This document shows positions 1 to 7,403 of a DNA stretch of 16,391 bases, piece by piece (the first letter of the stretch is position 1; each line of letters opens with the position of its first letter). Source of the stretch: Fidelibacterota bacterium (lineage in GTDB: Bacteria > Fidelibacterota > UBA2242 > JAFGTP01); the NCBI GenBank assembly GCA_029939785.1, contig JAOZSG010000023.1, positions 1 to 16,391 of the forward strand. The letters run 5' to 3'. The notes beneath the pieces were generated by a model that worked only from the letters and a program-made list of their open reading frames with translations, was not told the DNA's origin and did no database searches. A program made the position numbers and the translations under genes.

Positions 1-564
1 GTATTAATCGCACTTTCAAAACCAGGTCCAGATACAGTAAAACCAGAATGGATCACCTCAATGGCAGAAAAATCTATTGTATTCACTTGTGCGAATCCTG
101 TACCGGAAATTTATCCTTATGCTGCAAAAAAGGCAGGTGCATATATTGTTGCTACCGGTCGTGGTGATTTTCCAAATCAGGTAAATAACTCACTTGGTTT
201 TCCAGGAATCCTTAAAGGTGCATTATTAGTAAAAGCTAAAAAAGTCACCGATAATATGGCAATTGCCGCTGCGTATTCACTTGCTGATTATGCAGAAAAA
301 AAAGGTCTTACTTCTGAATATATTATCCCAACAATGGACGAAGCAGATGTATTTCCCTATGAAGCCGCAGATGTAGCAATGCAGGCCATAAAAGATGGTG
401 TTGCACGTATTGAAATGACACGTGATGAAGCCTATGAATTGGCAAAAAAAGATATCGACTATTCACGGAATATGAGTCAGCATCTACAAGAAAATGGTTT
501 TATTAAAGAACCTGGGCAAGATATGCTCGATGATGCTATAAAATGGGCAGTTGAACAGTTATAA
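1..564 (+). CDS. Malic enzyme, C-terminal part (5' end outside window)
   Basis: The reading frame is open from base 1, so the gene starts upstream; 187 residues are visible. They match the NAD(P)-binding domain of malic enzyme, which oxidatively decarboxylates malate to pyruvate in the cytoplasm. Seen: CANPVPEIYP, the family motif that contacts the nicotinamide cofactor; then ATGRGDFPNQVNNSLGFPG, the conserved NQVNN-FPG segment; then GILKGAL. The chain ends about 100 residues after this at EQL. There is therefore no phosphotransacetylase-like extension as in long MaeB proteins, and it belongs to the short bacterial malic enzymes of about 400-450 residues. The first in-frame ATG (61) is internal, because conserved sequence (KPGPDTVKPEW) precedes it. 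Cofactor preference cannot be read from this fragment. A terminator follows 20 nt after the stop, so it is the last gene of its transcript. Confidence 0.92.
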   Translation, partial: VLIALSKPGPDTVKPEWITSMAEKSIVFTCANPVPEIYPYAAKKAGAYIVATGRGDFPNQVNNSLGFPGILKGALLVKAKKVTDNMAIAAAYSLADYAEKKGLTSEYIIPTMDEADVFPYEAADVAMQAIKDGVARIEMTRDEAYELAKKDIDYSRNMSQHLQENGFIKEPGQDMLDDAIKWAVEQL

Positions 565-584
565 ATCTCAATTGAATTTGTCTC

Positions 585-619
585 AAAACCCGGGTAGTTT
601 TATCCGGGTTTTTTGTTTT
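585..619 (+). terminator. Rho-independent terminator of malic enzyme gene
   Basis: The perfect 9-bp stem AAAACCCGG (585-593) / CCGGGTTTT (604-612) has a 10-nt loop and runs into a T-rich tract (609-619, one G). It lies 20 nt after the malic enzyme stop. Confidence 0.9.
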
Positions 620-623
620 ACAT

Positions 624-654
624 AAAAAAAGTCCGGTGGGAAGAACCGGACTTT
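624..654 (-). terminator. Rho-independent terminator of deaD (minus strand)
   Basis: The perfect 10-bp stem AAAGTCCGGT (628-637) / ACCGGACTTT (645-654) has a 7-nt loop. Read on the minus strand it is followed by a run of seven T (630-624). It lies 127 nt past the helicase stop and only 11 nt from the T tract of the opposing terminator, giving a back-to-back pair between convergent genes. Confidence 0.85.
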
Positions 655-781
655 GGGGATTGGTATGTGTGAAACTTTATATAAGGGGAATTTTTTCAAT
701 TTTCAATAGATACAACAATATGACTGCATGAATAATAAAAAAGTTGTCTGCTATTATTTTTTTTATTTATTTTGTCTATTT

Positions 782-2443
782 TTATCTACCACTTCTTCTT
801 CTTTTCTTTTTTGAATCTCCAGATTTTTTATTAGAAGCTTCCTGAACAATTGGTCGTTTACCTTTTTTTTCTCTGCTAAATGCATCAAGAATTATTTCAG
901 CCTCGGTAAAAGGAACAGTAATAAATGAAAAATTATCAAATAATTCCAAATTATCAATATATTGTTGATCTGTACCGGCTTTATCAACAATAAATTGAAC
1001 AAGGTCTTTTTTTGACAAACCACTACTTTTACCTCTTGCAATAAAAAGTCTTGTTCTACCTGTGTCTTCAACTCTAGTATTACCACGAATAGTATTACCA
1101 CGGGAAGTATTACCAGATTTTTTCTGGTTGAATTCTTTAATATCTCTATAATTTTTTTCATCAAGAATTTTTGAATAATGAATATTTAAAAATGCAGATA
1201 AAACTTCTGATGGCTCTTTATCTTCTATCAATTCCTTAGCCCATTCTCTGTATTCAAAAATATCAGTTGAGTCTAAAATTTCCTGTAAATTTTTTGTAAT
1301 CTGTTCTTTTTTTGTATTTATGATGTCATGGACTTTGGGTATAGTTCCACGTCTGATGTCAGTTTTAGTAACTCTTTTGATGAATCCGAGTTTTCTGAAT
1401 TCTGCAGGAGTAACAAACGTAATAGCAGTACCTTGTTTACCTGCTCTTCCTGTTCTTCCAATTCTATGTACATAAGCTTCCGGATCCTGAGGAATTGAAT
1501 AATTGATTACATGACTAAGATTATCTATATCAATACCACGTGCCGCAACATCAGTTGCAACAAGAATAGATATTTGCTGTTTGCGAAATTTTGTCAGAGT
1601 TCTTTCCCGTTGAGCCTGTGATATATCTCCATGAATACAATCTGCTGAATATCCGCGATCCATTAAATGTTCTACAACTTCATTGACATCCTGACGCGTT
1701 CTGCAAAAAATTAAACCATAAAATTCAGGTTCAATATCTACAATTCTACAAAGAGCTTCAAATTTATCCTGACGGGATACTTCAAAATAAATTTGATCAG
1801 TAAGATTTGTTGTTAACTGAGTTTTGGTCTTCAGATGTTTAAAATCTTTAATATATTTTTTTGCCAGTTTTTTCACAACATCAGGCATAGTTGCAGAAAA
1901 AAGTAGTACTCTTTTCTCATCGGGAGTTTTTTCAAAAATAATTTCAATATCTTCTACAAAACCCATGTTGAGCATTTCATCTGCTTCATCCAAAATAAAA
2001 AATTTGACATGACTCAGGTCTAAACTTCTTCGTTTAAGATGATCGATTACTCTACCCGGAGTCCCAACAACAATTGAAACACCTCTTTTGAGTTTACGTA
2101 ATTGCATTTCAATTGATTGCCCACCATATATTGGTTCAGCAGTCAGGCGGTCTCCATATTGAAGTGAATTAATTTCTTCACAAACCTGAATTACTAATTC
2201 TCGTGTAGGTGCTAAAATTATTGCTTGTGTATATCTTTTTGAAGGATCAAGTTTTTCCAAGAGAGGAAGACCAAATGCAGCAGTTTTTCCGGTACCTGTC
2301 TGGGCTTGTGCAATAATATCTATTTGGTTTTCCATCAACAGTGGAATTGTTAATTCCTGAATTTCTGTAGGTTCTTCAAATCCTTTCTTATGTAATGCTT
2401 TTAATGTTTTCTCTGATAATCCTAATGATTTAAAATTTTTCAT
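782..2443 (-). CDS. deaD: DEAD-box ATP-dependent RNA helicase, DeaD/CsdA type
   Basis: Cytoplasmic RNA helicase of 553 residues that unwinds RNA duplexes using ATP; relatives act in ribosome assembly, cold adaptation and mRNA decay. All core motifs are present in order: Q motif (GFEEPTEIQ, ends at Q29), motif I AQTGTGKT (47-54), Ia PTREL (79-83), Ib TPGR (128-131), II DEAD (152-155), III SAT (183-185), IV FCRTRQDV (246-253), V ATDVAARGID (296-305) and VI HRIGRTGR (326-333). Residues about 463-537 (TRLFIARGKSSGLSKKDL onward) fit the DbpA/CsdA RNA-binding domain that directs relatives to structured RNA. The tail ends in a basic stretch, KKKRRRSGR. A short RGNT repeat forms the linker before the RNA-binding domain. 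The ATG at 2443 places the Q motif at the usual distance from the N-terminus. The gene is monocistronic, between its own promoter and terminator. csdA or cshA would be equally fair names. Confidence 0.95.
   Translation of the reverse strand: MKNFKSLGLSEKTLKALHKKGFEEPTEIQELTIPLLMENQIDIIAQAQTGTGKTAAFGLPLLEKLDPSKRYTQAIILAPTRELVIQVCEEINSLQYGDRLTAEPIYGGQSIEMQLRKLKRGVSIVVGTPGRVIDHLKRRSLDLSHVKFFILDEADEMLNMGFVEDIEIIFEKTPDEKRVLLFSATMPDVVKKLAKKYIKDFKHLKTKTQLTTNLTDQIYFEVSRQDKFEALCRIVDIEPEFYGLIFCRTRQDVNEVVEHLMDRGYSADCIHGDISQAQRERTLTKFRKQQISILVATDVAARGIDIDNLSHVINYSIPQDPEAYVHRIGRTGRAGKQGTAITFVTPAEFRKLGFIKRVTKTDIRRGTIPKVHDIINTKKEQITKNLQEILDSTDIFEYREWAKELIEDKEPSEVLSAFLNIHYSKILDEKNYRDIKEFNQKKSGNTSRGNTIRGNTRVEDTGRTRLFIARGKSSGLSKKDLVQFIVDKAGTDQQYIDNLELFDNFSFITVPFTEAEIILDAFSREKKGKRPIVQEASNKKSGDSKKKRRRSGR
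1077..1121 (-). repeat. 15-bp imperfect tandem repeat (3 units) in the deaD linker
   Basis: Three consecutive 15-nt units on the plus strand start GTATTACCA (1077, 1092, 1107). The first two share GTATTACCACG and the third diverges after nine bases. On the coding (minus) strand they encode an S/I-RGNT pattern (GNT at 444-446, 449-451 and 454-456) in the low-complexity linker before the RNA-binding domain. Being a multiple of three, copy-number change would keep the frame. Confidence 0.7.
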
Positions 2444-2483
2444 ATTTTCTTTCTTTTACTTTATTAATAATTAACAAATCTCA

Positions 2484-2510
2484 ATTATACTAATAATAAT
2501 ATCATGACAA
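2484..2510 (-). promoter_or_regulatory. Predicted sigma-70-like promoter of deaD
   Basis: On the minus strand, TTGTCA (2510-2505) is followed after 15 nt by a perfect TATAAT (2489-2484). The expected start near 2477 would give a leader of about 34 nt before the deaD ATG. The 15-nt spacer is short, so the -10 element is the stronger part. AT-rich sequence produces such matches by chance. Confidence 0.4.
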
Positions 2511-2582
2511 TAAACCGGATTTGCAAATTTTTAAATGTTTATTTCTTATTTTGTTTAGCCGAATGGATTGTTATTAGTTGAG

Positions 2583-2634
2583 GTATTTCAGATTATCTTT
2601 ATTATTTAGAACTAATATTATTAACCTGAAATAC
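2583..2634 (-). repeat. Inverted repeat directly after the tRNA-Lys 3' end
   Basis: GTATTTCAG (2583-2591) and CTGAAATAC (2626-2634) are perfect 9-bp inverted repeats separated by 34 AT-rich bases. On the minus strand the hairpin begins 3 nt after the last tRNA base (2637), so it would sit in the 3' trailer of the tRNA precursor. No T-run follows, so a simple intrinsic terminator is not supported. A processing or stability structure is possible. Confidence 0.55.
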
Positions 2635-2636
2635 TG

Positions 2637-2709
2637 TGCCCTGGACAGGATTCGAACCTGTGACCGTCGGCTTAAGAGGCCGCTGCTCTACCAACTAAGC
2701 TACCAGGGC
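2637..2709 (-). tRNA. tRNA-Lys (anticodon CUU)
   Basis: A 73-nt cloverleaf can be folded by hand. The acceptor stem is GCCCTGG/CCAGGGC with discriminator A; the D arm is GCTT-AGTTGGTA-GAGC; the anticodon stem is GCGGC/GCCGA with loop CTCTTAA; the T arm is ACAGG-TTCGAAT-CCTGT. The anticodon CTT (2676-2674) reads the lysine codon AAG. The outermost anticodon-stem pair is a G27-A43 mismatch and the other four pairs are perfect. CCA is not encoded (CAG follows), so it must be added by tRNA nucleotidyltransferase. The gene stands alone between pilZ and deaD with its own promoter. Confidence 0.95.
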
Positions 2710-2728
2710 ATTGTACAAAGAGCACGCA

Positions 2729-2757
2729 AACTTAAAGATTTAAGTTGTTAGTGTCAA
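2729..2757 (-). promoter_or_regulatory. Predicted tRNA-Lys promoter with embedded 18-bp palindrome
   Basis: On the minus strand, a perfect TTGACA (2757-2752) is followed after 17 nt by TAAGTT (2734-2729), a weak -10 element. The predicted start falls about 13-15 nt before the mature tRNA. The stretch 2729-2746 is an exact palindrome, AACTTAAA-GA-TTTAAGTT, covering the -10 element and most of the spacer. This could be an operator or chance in AT-rich DNA. Confidence 0.5.
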
Positions 2758-2832
2758 TAGTAATTTTAATTGAAAATAGATTGAATTATTAACCAAAAAG
2801 ATGCATTACAAATGTTTTGCCGTTTATAATGT

Positions 2833-2860
2833 AATATGGATTATGCTAAAAATCCATATT
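2833..2860 (-). repeat. Perfect inverted repeat spanning the pilZ stop codon
   Basis: AATATGGAT (2833-2841) and ATCCATATT (2852-2860) form a 9-bp stem with a 10-nt loop that contains most of the pilZ stop codon (2843-2841). On the minus strand it is not followed by a T tract. It may protect the transcript end, but termination is not demonstrated. Confidence 0.5.
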
Positions 2861-3188
2861 CTTTGATTACATAATCAATGATTTGCTGATCATCATTTTT
2901 TATATCAATTATATGAAAACCTGTTGGAGATAAATTATCTGTTTCATTACACCAAACAGTGTTAACTTTAAATTTTATTTGCTTTTTGCCTTTAATTTTT
3001 TCCGGTAAATCCATTTTTAACTGAACAGTTTCACTTGTATGCACGGGATCTAAACAAAACACACATAGTCCGGTTTCTGAAATATTTCCTACTTCGCCAA
3101 GATATTCATTATATTCATTATAAACATTTAATGGTGACAGTGGTGTTTCTGTTAATACCCAGCGGTTTGCAATTCTTTGATCTTGCAT
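2841..3188 (-). CDS. Stand-alone PilZ-domain protein (predicted c-di-GMP receptor)
   Basis: A cytoplasmic protein of 115 residues that is essentially one PilZ domain. It carries both c-di-GMP-binding signatures: RxxxR as R5-I-A-N-R9 and [D/N]xSxxG as N35-I-S-E-T-G40. The rest fits the PilZ beta-barrel (VQLKMDLP, then TGFHIIDI near residue 90). No second domain is present, so it would relay c-di-GMP level to an unknown partner, as single-domain PilZ proteins do in motility, polysaccharide or secretion control. The frame is open further upstream, to an ATG at 3293. I chose 3188 because GGAG lies 7 nt before it, the RxxxR motif sits normally at the N-terminus, and the longer start would lie inside the predicted -35 element. 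It is divergent from asnB with 201 bp between them. No cyclase, phosphodiesterase or target is nearby. Confidence 0.85.
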   Translation of the reverse strand: MQDQRIANRWVLTETPLSPLNVYNEYNEYLGEVGNISETGLCVFCLDPVHTSETVQLKMDLPEKIKGKKQIKFKVNTVWCNETDNLSPTGFHIIDIKNDDQQIIDYVIKEYGFLA

Positions 3189-3264
3189 TTTTAATCTCCA
3201 TAGAAAAATAAAATTAATATTTACGTCCAATACATATTTGCAGTTTCCAAATAGCTTATTTATC

Positions 3265-3293
3265 AATATATTTAATACTATTTTAAATTTCAA
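3265..3293 (-). promoter_or_regulatory. Predicted sigma-70-like promoter of the PilZ gene
   Basis: On the minus strand, TTGAAA (3293-3288), a 17-nt spacer and TATATT (3270-3265) match five of six bases at each element. Transcription would start near 3258, leaving a leader of about 70 nt before the ATG at 3188. Confidence 0.45.
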
Positions 3294-3389
3294 TAGAACC
3301 TATATAAAAACATTTAAAAAAAGTAAAAAAAATGTTACATTTTCGCTTAATTTTTAATTTACTAAGATATTAAAAGAAAGAATTAAATT

Positions 3390-5054
3390 ATGTGTGGAAT
3401 ATTAGGAATTTTAAATATAAAAACTGATATAAATGAATTGAGAAAACTAGCATTAACTCAAACTAAACTACAACGTCATCGTGGACCGGATTGGTCTGGA
3501 ATTTACAGTAGCGACAAGATAATCCTGGCTCATGAAAGATTATCAATTGTAGATCTTGAATCCGGAGGACAACCATTATTTAACAAATCTAAAACTCATA
3601 TGTTAGCTGTAAATGGGGAGATTTATAATCATAGAGATCTGGAAAAGACAGTTACCTGCGGATATGAATTTCAAACCAAATCAGATTGCGAAATAATTTT
3701 AGCATTATACCAGGAAAAAGGAATTAAATTTTTAGATGAATTGAAGGGAATGTTCGCTTTTATTTTATATGATAGTAAAAAGGACCAATACCTTATTGCA
3801 CGTGATCATCTTGGAATAATTCCTTTATATTATGGTAATGATGAATACGGCAATCTTTTTGTATCTTCTGAATTAAAGGCAATTCATGAAAAATGTCAAT
3901 CAATATCTCAATTCCCTCCCGGACATTATCTTCTAAGTGGTAAATCTGAACCTGAACTTTTTTGGAAACGGGACTGGATGGAATCAGAAAATGTCAAAGA
4001 TAATAAATCAAATGTAACAGTTTTAAGAGAAACTTTTGAAAATGCTGTTCATTCACATCTTATGTCTGATGTTCCTTATGCAGTATTATTATCCGGAGGT
4101 TTAGATTCATCTATTGTTGCAGCTGTAGCAAAACGATTTGCAGCAAAACGTATAGAAGATCATGATGAAAGTGAAGCCTGGTGGCCCCGCTTGCACTCTT
4201 TTGTAATTGGAATCGAAGGTGCACCTGATTTAATTGCCGCTAAAAAGGTTGCCGATGATATTGGTACTGTTCATCATGAACTACATTTTACAATTCAAGA
4301 AGGTCTTGATGCAGTTTCTGATGTGATTTATCATCTTGAAACATTTGATGTAACCACTGTCAGAGCTTCCACACCTATGTATTTGATGGCTCGAAAAATC
4401 AAAGCGATGGGAATTAAAATGGTATTGTCAGGAGAAGGAGCCGATGAAATATTCGGTGGCTATCTATATTTCCATAAAGCACCAACAGCAAAAGATTTTC
4501 ACGAAGAAACTGTTAGGAAACTGAGTCATCTTTATGAATACGATTGTCTTCGTGCAAATAAATCTATGGCAGCCTGGGGCGTAGAAGCACGTGTCCCATT
4601 TCTGGATAAAACCTTTTTAGATGTAGCAATGAGATTAAATCCCAAAGATAAAATGTGTATTGATGGCAAAATGGAAAAACATATTTTACGTAAAGCATTT
4701 GAGGATTACTTACCAGAAAGTATATTATGGCGTCAAAAAGAACAATTCTCTGACGGAGTTGGCTATTCCTGGATTGATAGTTTAAAAAAATTTGCTGAAG
4801 ATGAAATCAGTGATCAACAATTAACAAATGCACGCCATAGATTTCCCTTGAAAACCCCAAAAACCAAAGAGTCCTATTTATATCGTCAATTCTTCGAATC
4901 ACATTTTCCTTCACAAACATCTATTGATACAGTACCTTTTGAAGATTCTATTGCCTGTTCTACTGCTACAGCACTTGAATGGGATAAAGCTTTTCAAAAT
5001 GCTGCGGATCCATCCGGACGAGCAGTAAAGAATGTTCATAATGATAGTTATTAA
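3390..5054 (+). CDS. asnB: Asparagine synthetase, glutamine-hydrolysing (AsnB)
   Basis: A cytoplasmic enzyme of 554 residues, the same length as E. coli AsnB. It makes asparagine from aspartate, ATP and glutamine. The N-terminal class II glutaminase domain has the nucleophile Cys2 (MCGILGI, unmasked after Met removal), RHRGPD (29-34), Arg49 in HERLSIVDL and the oxyanion-hole NGE (75-77). The C-terminal synthetase domain has the pyrophosphate loop SGGLDSS (235-241) and GEGADEIFGGY (348-358), which binds AMP and aspartate. The C-terminal WDKAFQNAADPSGRAV also resembles the E. coli enzyme and argues for true asparagine synthesis rather than an antibiotic- or glycan-modifying amidotransferase. 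The start is fixed by the required Met-Cys. Upstream is purine-rich (AAAAGAAAG), not a strong Shine-Dalgarno. No terminator is seen in the 79 bp to the next gene, so read-through is possible, but the functions are unrelated. Confidence 0.96.
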   Translation: MCGILGILNIKTDINELRKLALTQTKLQRHRGPDWSGIYSSDKIILAHERLSIVDLESGGQPLFNKSKTHMLAVNGEIYNHRDLEKTVTCGYEFQTKSDCEIILALYQEKGIKFLDELKGMFAFILYDSKKDQYLIARDHLGIIPLYYGNDEYGNLFVSSELKAIHEKCQSISQFPPGHYLLSGKSEPELFWKRDWMESENVKDNKSNVTVLRETFENAVHSHLMSDVPYAVLLSGGLDSSIVAAVAKRFAAKRIEDHDESEAWWPRLHSFVIGIEGAPDLIAAKKVADDIGTVHHELHFTIQEGLDAVSDVIYHLETFDVTTVRASTPMYLMARKIKAMGIKMVLSGEGADEIFGGYLYFHKAPTAKDFHEETVRKLSHLYEYDCLRANKSMAAWGVEARVPFLDKTFLDVAMRLNPKDKMCIDGKMEKHILRKAFEDYLPESILWRQKEQFSDGVGYSWIDSLKKFAEDEISDQQLTNARHRFPLKTPKTKESYLYRQFFESHFPSQTSIDTVPFEDSIACSTATALEWDKAFQNAADPSGRAVKNVHNDSY

Positions 5055-5133
5055 ATTAAAAAATATATCTTTAGAAGTTTTTAAAATTGTATTAATTTTG
5101 AATCGTTATAAAATAAATAATTGTTGGAATAAT

Positions 5134-7386
5134 ATGAAAAAAACAATAAACACTTTGTTACTAATTACAATATTTATAATATTTTCTACAGTTTTGTCTG
5201 CACAAATAATTAGACGCCCCAATAAGGTTGGCCCATTAAAAAAATCTACTGTTGATGATTACAATAATTTTACTACTGTAGGGCAAATTGGTTTAACTAT
5301 CACTAATTTTGGTGTACTTGGTGAAGGCTGGAATAATCCGGATCAGCCATCTTGCAGATACAAACAATATGCTGATACAGAAAGAGATGAGATAGAGCAT
5401 TTTTCTTATGCCGGGTTATGGGTTGGTGGAGAAGTTAAAGGTAATCCCAGAGTAAGTTCTGCAATTGTTGACGGTGTTTTTGATTATGGTGCGGAAGGTT
5501 TTGAGTTTTCTACTAGTTCAAGTACAACTGATACAATTGAGATTAAATCTTCTATTGAAACCAGTAAATATTTTTCACCAGATGCTGTTTCGCATCAGGA
5601 TTTTATATGTGATTATAATGATTTCTCACCTGTAATAAATCATGAAACAATGGGAATTAGAGTACATCAGGAATCTTATGCATGGAGTTATTCATTTACT
5701 GATGCATTTGTTATTATGGATTATACAATTTTTAATGAATCACATTTGCTAGATGCTAATGGTGAAGGCTGGGAAATAAAAAATCTTTTTGTTGGTATGT
5801 GGGCCGATGCTTCAGTAGCAAATATGAACTATACCAGCACATATGAGCCAGGAGGTGGTTTTTCCTGGTATGATAATCAGGATGGTTTTGACCAATCAAT
5901 TTATGATGCCTATCCTGATGATGAATTTTATGGTCTGGAAAGAGATATTGCTTATCAATATGATGCTGATGGCGATAATGGTTATGCTCAAAGCTATATT
6001 GGATTTAGAGTATTAGGAACTGATTATGTACCTCGTGATTATTGGGATACATATTACAGACAATGGGTTTGGTCAACATCTTCCAATCCGGATTATCCGG
6101 AATATGTTGTTCCATTAATTGATAAGGACAGATATCAATTTATGGGAGAATCAGTACCATGTCGTCCCGGTGTTGATGGATATACTAATGAAGGATATCC
6201 AAACTCACCAGATAGCTGGTTGTTTTTATTATCAGCCGGACCTTTTGGCAAACATCCAAATGCTGACTCCACAGACTGGGTATTAAAACCTGGAGAATCT
6301 GTAAATATTGCAATTGCCGTAGTTTGTGCTCCATGGGCAAATTCTTCATTAACAGACTCTCCTGAAAGAAAAGCATTATTATATGCTAATTCTGACTGGG
6401 CTCAGACAGCTTATAATGGAGAAGATGTAAATGGAAATGGTTATTTGGAATTAAGTGAAGATAAAGATGGCGATGGTGAGCATGATCGATATATTCTACC
6501 TGCTCCGCCACCATCACCCACAATAAAAGTTGTTGCCGGAAGTGGTGAAGCAACAGTTTATTGGAACAATAAACCTGAAAAAGCTCAGGATCCTCTGACT
6601 CAGCGTGAAGATTTTGAAGGTTATAAACTATATTCAAAAAGCAAAACGATTACAAATGATAATCAATGGAGTTTGCTTGGTCAATTTGATCTTCTAAATG
6701 ATATTGGCTATAATGCCGGATTCGATCCAATTTACATTACCAAAGAAGAAGCTACTGTTTATGATGAAAATGGCAATTTATCACATATAAATTTTATAAT
6801 TGATAATTCAGATACCTTATATTTTAAAATTATTGAAAACGATACAATGTTTTATAGTTTTACCAATTCCGGTTTACAAAGTGGTTGGCCAGACAGAAAT
6901 GTATATGCAGTAACCTCTTATGATCAGGGTGATGCTGTTACAGGGTTAGAAAGTCTTGAAAGTAACAAAATTACAAATATGACTTATGTAATTGTCGGAC
7001 AAAAACCACAAGATTATAATTTCCAAAACAAAATAGGTGTCTATCCAAATCCTTATAGAGCTCATGCAGTTTGGGATGGATATAGTGAGCGTGAAAAAAT
7101 GATCTGGTTTTATAATTTACCTGAAAATGCAGAGATTACAATTTTTACACTTTCAGGAGAATTAGTAGATAGAATTAAACATAATTCAGCATCTTATAGT
7201 GGTTCTGATATTGATAATCTTGCAGATATTTCTCTGCGGGATAATATTAGTTTCTCGGGTGGAGAACATGCGTGGGATTTGATTTCTAAATGGGATCAGG
7301 CTATTGCAACAGGATTATATATCTTCACAGTAGAAGATTTAGATTCAGGAAAATTACAAAAAGGAAAGTTTCTTGTTATAAAATAA
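5134..7386 (+). CDS. Exported multidomain protein with EF-hand loop and sorting-like C-terminus
   Basis: A protein of 750 residues with no named function that I recognise. A Sec signal peptide (MKK, hydrophobic 7-21) ends at LSAQ (21-24), with cleavage likely near A23. Residues about 45-420 form a large domain rich in Tyr, Trp, Asp and Gly, with no cysteine pattern or catalytic motif I can name. A canonical EF-hand loop follows at D431-VNGNGYLELS-E442, next to a DxDxDG stretch (443-448). A fibronectin-III-like segment comes next (about 461-620; TIKVVAGSGEATVYWN, EGYKLYSKS). The end, about 634-750 (GVYPNPYRAHAVWDG onward, then GLYIFTVED and KGKFLVIK), is a divergent FlgD-like / type IX-style sorting domain interrupted by an insert around 683-708. 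Export to the cell surface or medium is inferred. The frame extends upstream into asnB, but ATG 5134 gives the clean signal peptide. It is 17 nt before the next exported-protein gene and probably co-transcribed. Confidence 0.8.
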   Translation: MKKTINTLLLITIFIIFSTVLSAQIIRRPNKVGPLKKSTVDDYNNFTTVGQIGLTITNFGVLGEGWNNPDQPSCRYKQYADTERDEIEHFSYAGLWVGGEVKGNPRVSSAIVDGVFDYGAEGFEFSTSSSTTDTIEIKSSIETSKYFSPDAVSHQDFICDYNDFSPVINHETMGIRVHQESYAWSYSFTDAFVIMDYTIFNESHLLDANGEGWEIKNLFVGMWADASVANMNYTSTYEPGGGFSWYDNQDGFDQSIYDAYPDDEFYGLERDIAYQYDADGDNGYAQSYIGFRVLGTDYVPRDYWDTYYRQWVWSTSSNPDYPEYVVPLIDKDRYQFMGESVPCRPGVDGYTNEGYPNSPDSWLFLLSAGPFGKHPNADSTDWVLKPGESVNIAIAVVCAPWANSSLTDSPERKALLYANSDWAQTAYNGEDVNGNGYLELSEDKDGDGEHDRYILPAPPPSPTIKVVAGSGEATVYWNNKPEKAQDPLTQREDFEGYKLYSKSKTITNDNQWSLLGQFDLLNDIGYNAGFDPIYITKEEATVYDENGNLSHINFIIDNSDTLYFKIIENDTMFYSFTNSGLQSGWPDRNVYAVTSYDQGDAVTGLESLESNKITNMTYVIVGQKPQDYNFQNKIGVYPNPYRAHAVWDGYSEREKMIWFYNLPENAEITIFTLSGELVDRIKHNSASYSGSDIDNLADISLRDNISFSGGEHAWDLISKWDQAIATGLYIFTVEDLDSGKLQKGKFLVIK

Positions 7387-7390
7387 AGAA

Positions 7391-7395
7391 GGAGG
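7391..7395 (+). promoter_or_regulatory. Strong Shine-Dalgarno site (GGAGG)
   Basis: GGAGG stands 8 nt before ATG 7404 and fixes this start over the longer frame that opens at 7290 inside the upstream gene. It is the clearest ribosome-binding site in the window; most other starts have only purine-rich or no Shine-Dalgarno sequence. Confidence 0.85.
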
Positions 7396-7403
7396 AAAAA
7401 TTA

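Noticed and set aside
892..1164. 90-residue minus-strand frame inside deaD
   Set aside because: It is an out-of-frame shadow of the helicase coding sequence with a biased Ile/Leu/Val composition and no ribosome-binding site.
2637..2709. Integration (att) site within the tRNA gene
   Set aside because: No second copy of the tRNA 3' end and no integrase are present in the window.
3189..3293. N-terminal extension of the PilZ protein (35 extra residues from an ATG at 3293)
   Set aside because: The extension overlaps a good promoter match, lacks a ribosome-binding site, and precedes a GGAG-preceded ATG at 3188 that puts the PilZ motif at its normal position.
3390..5054. AsnB-like amidotransferase for antibiotic or surface-glycan modification
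   Set aside because: The length of 554, intact motifs in both domains and an E. coli-like C-terminus point to the housekeeping asparagine synthetase; no biosynthetic cluster surrounds it.
5032..5133. Longer start for the 750-residue protein overlapping the end of asnB
   Set aside because: It would hide the signal peptide behind 34 residues of AT-rich translated spacer; ATG 5134 gives a standard export signal.
7290..7403. Longer start for the OB-repeat protein inside the upstream gene
   Set aside because: GGAGG 8 nt before ATG 7404 and the signal peptide that begins there fix the later start.
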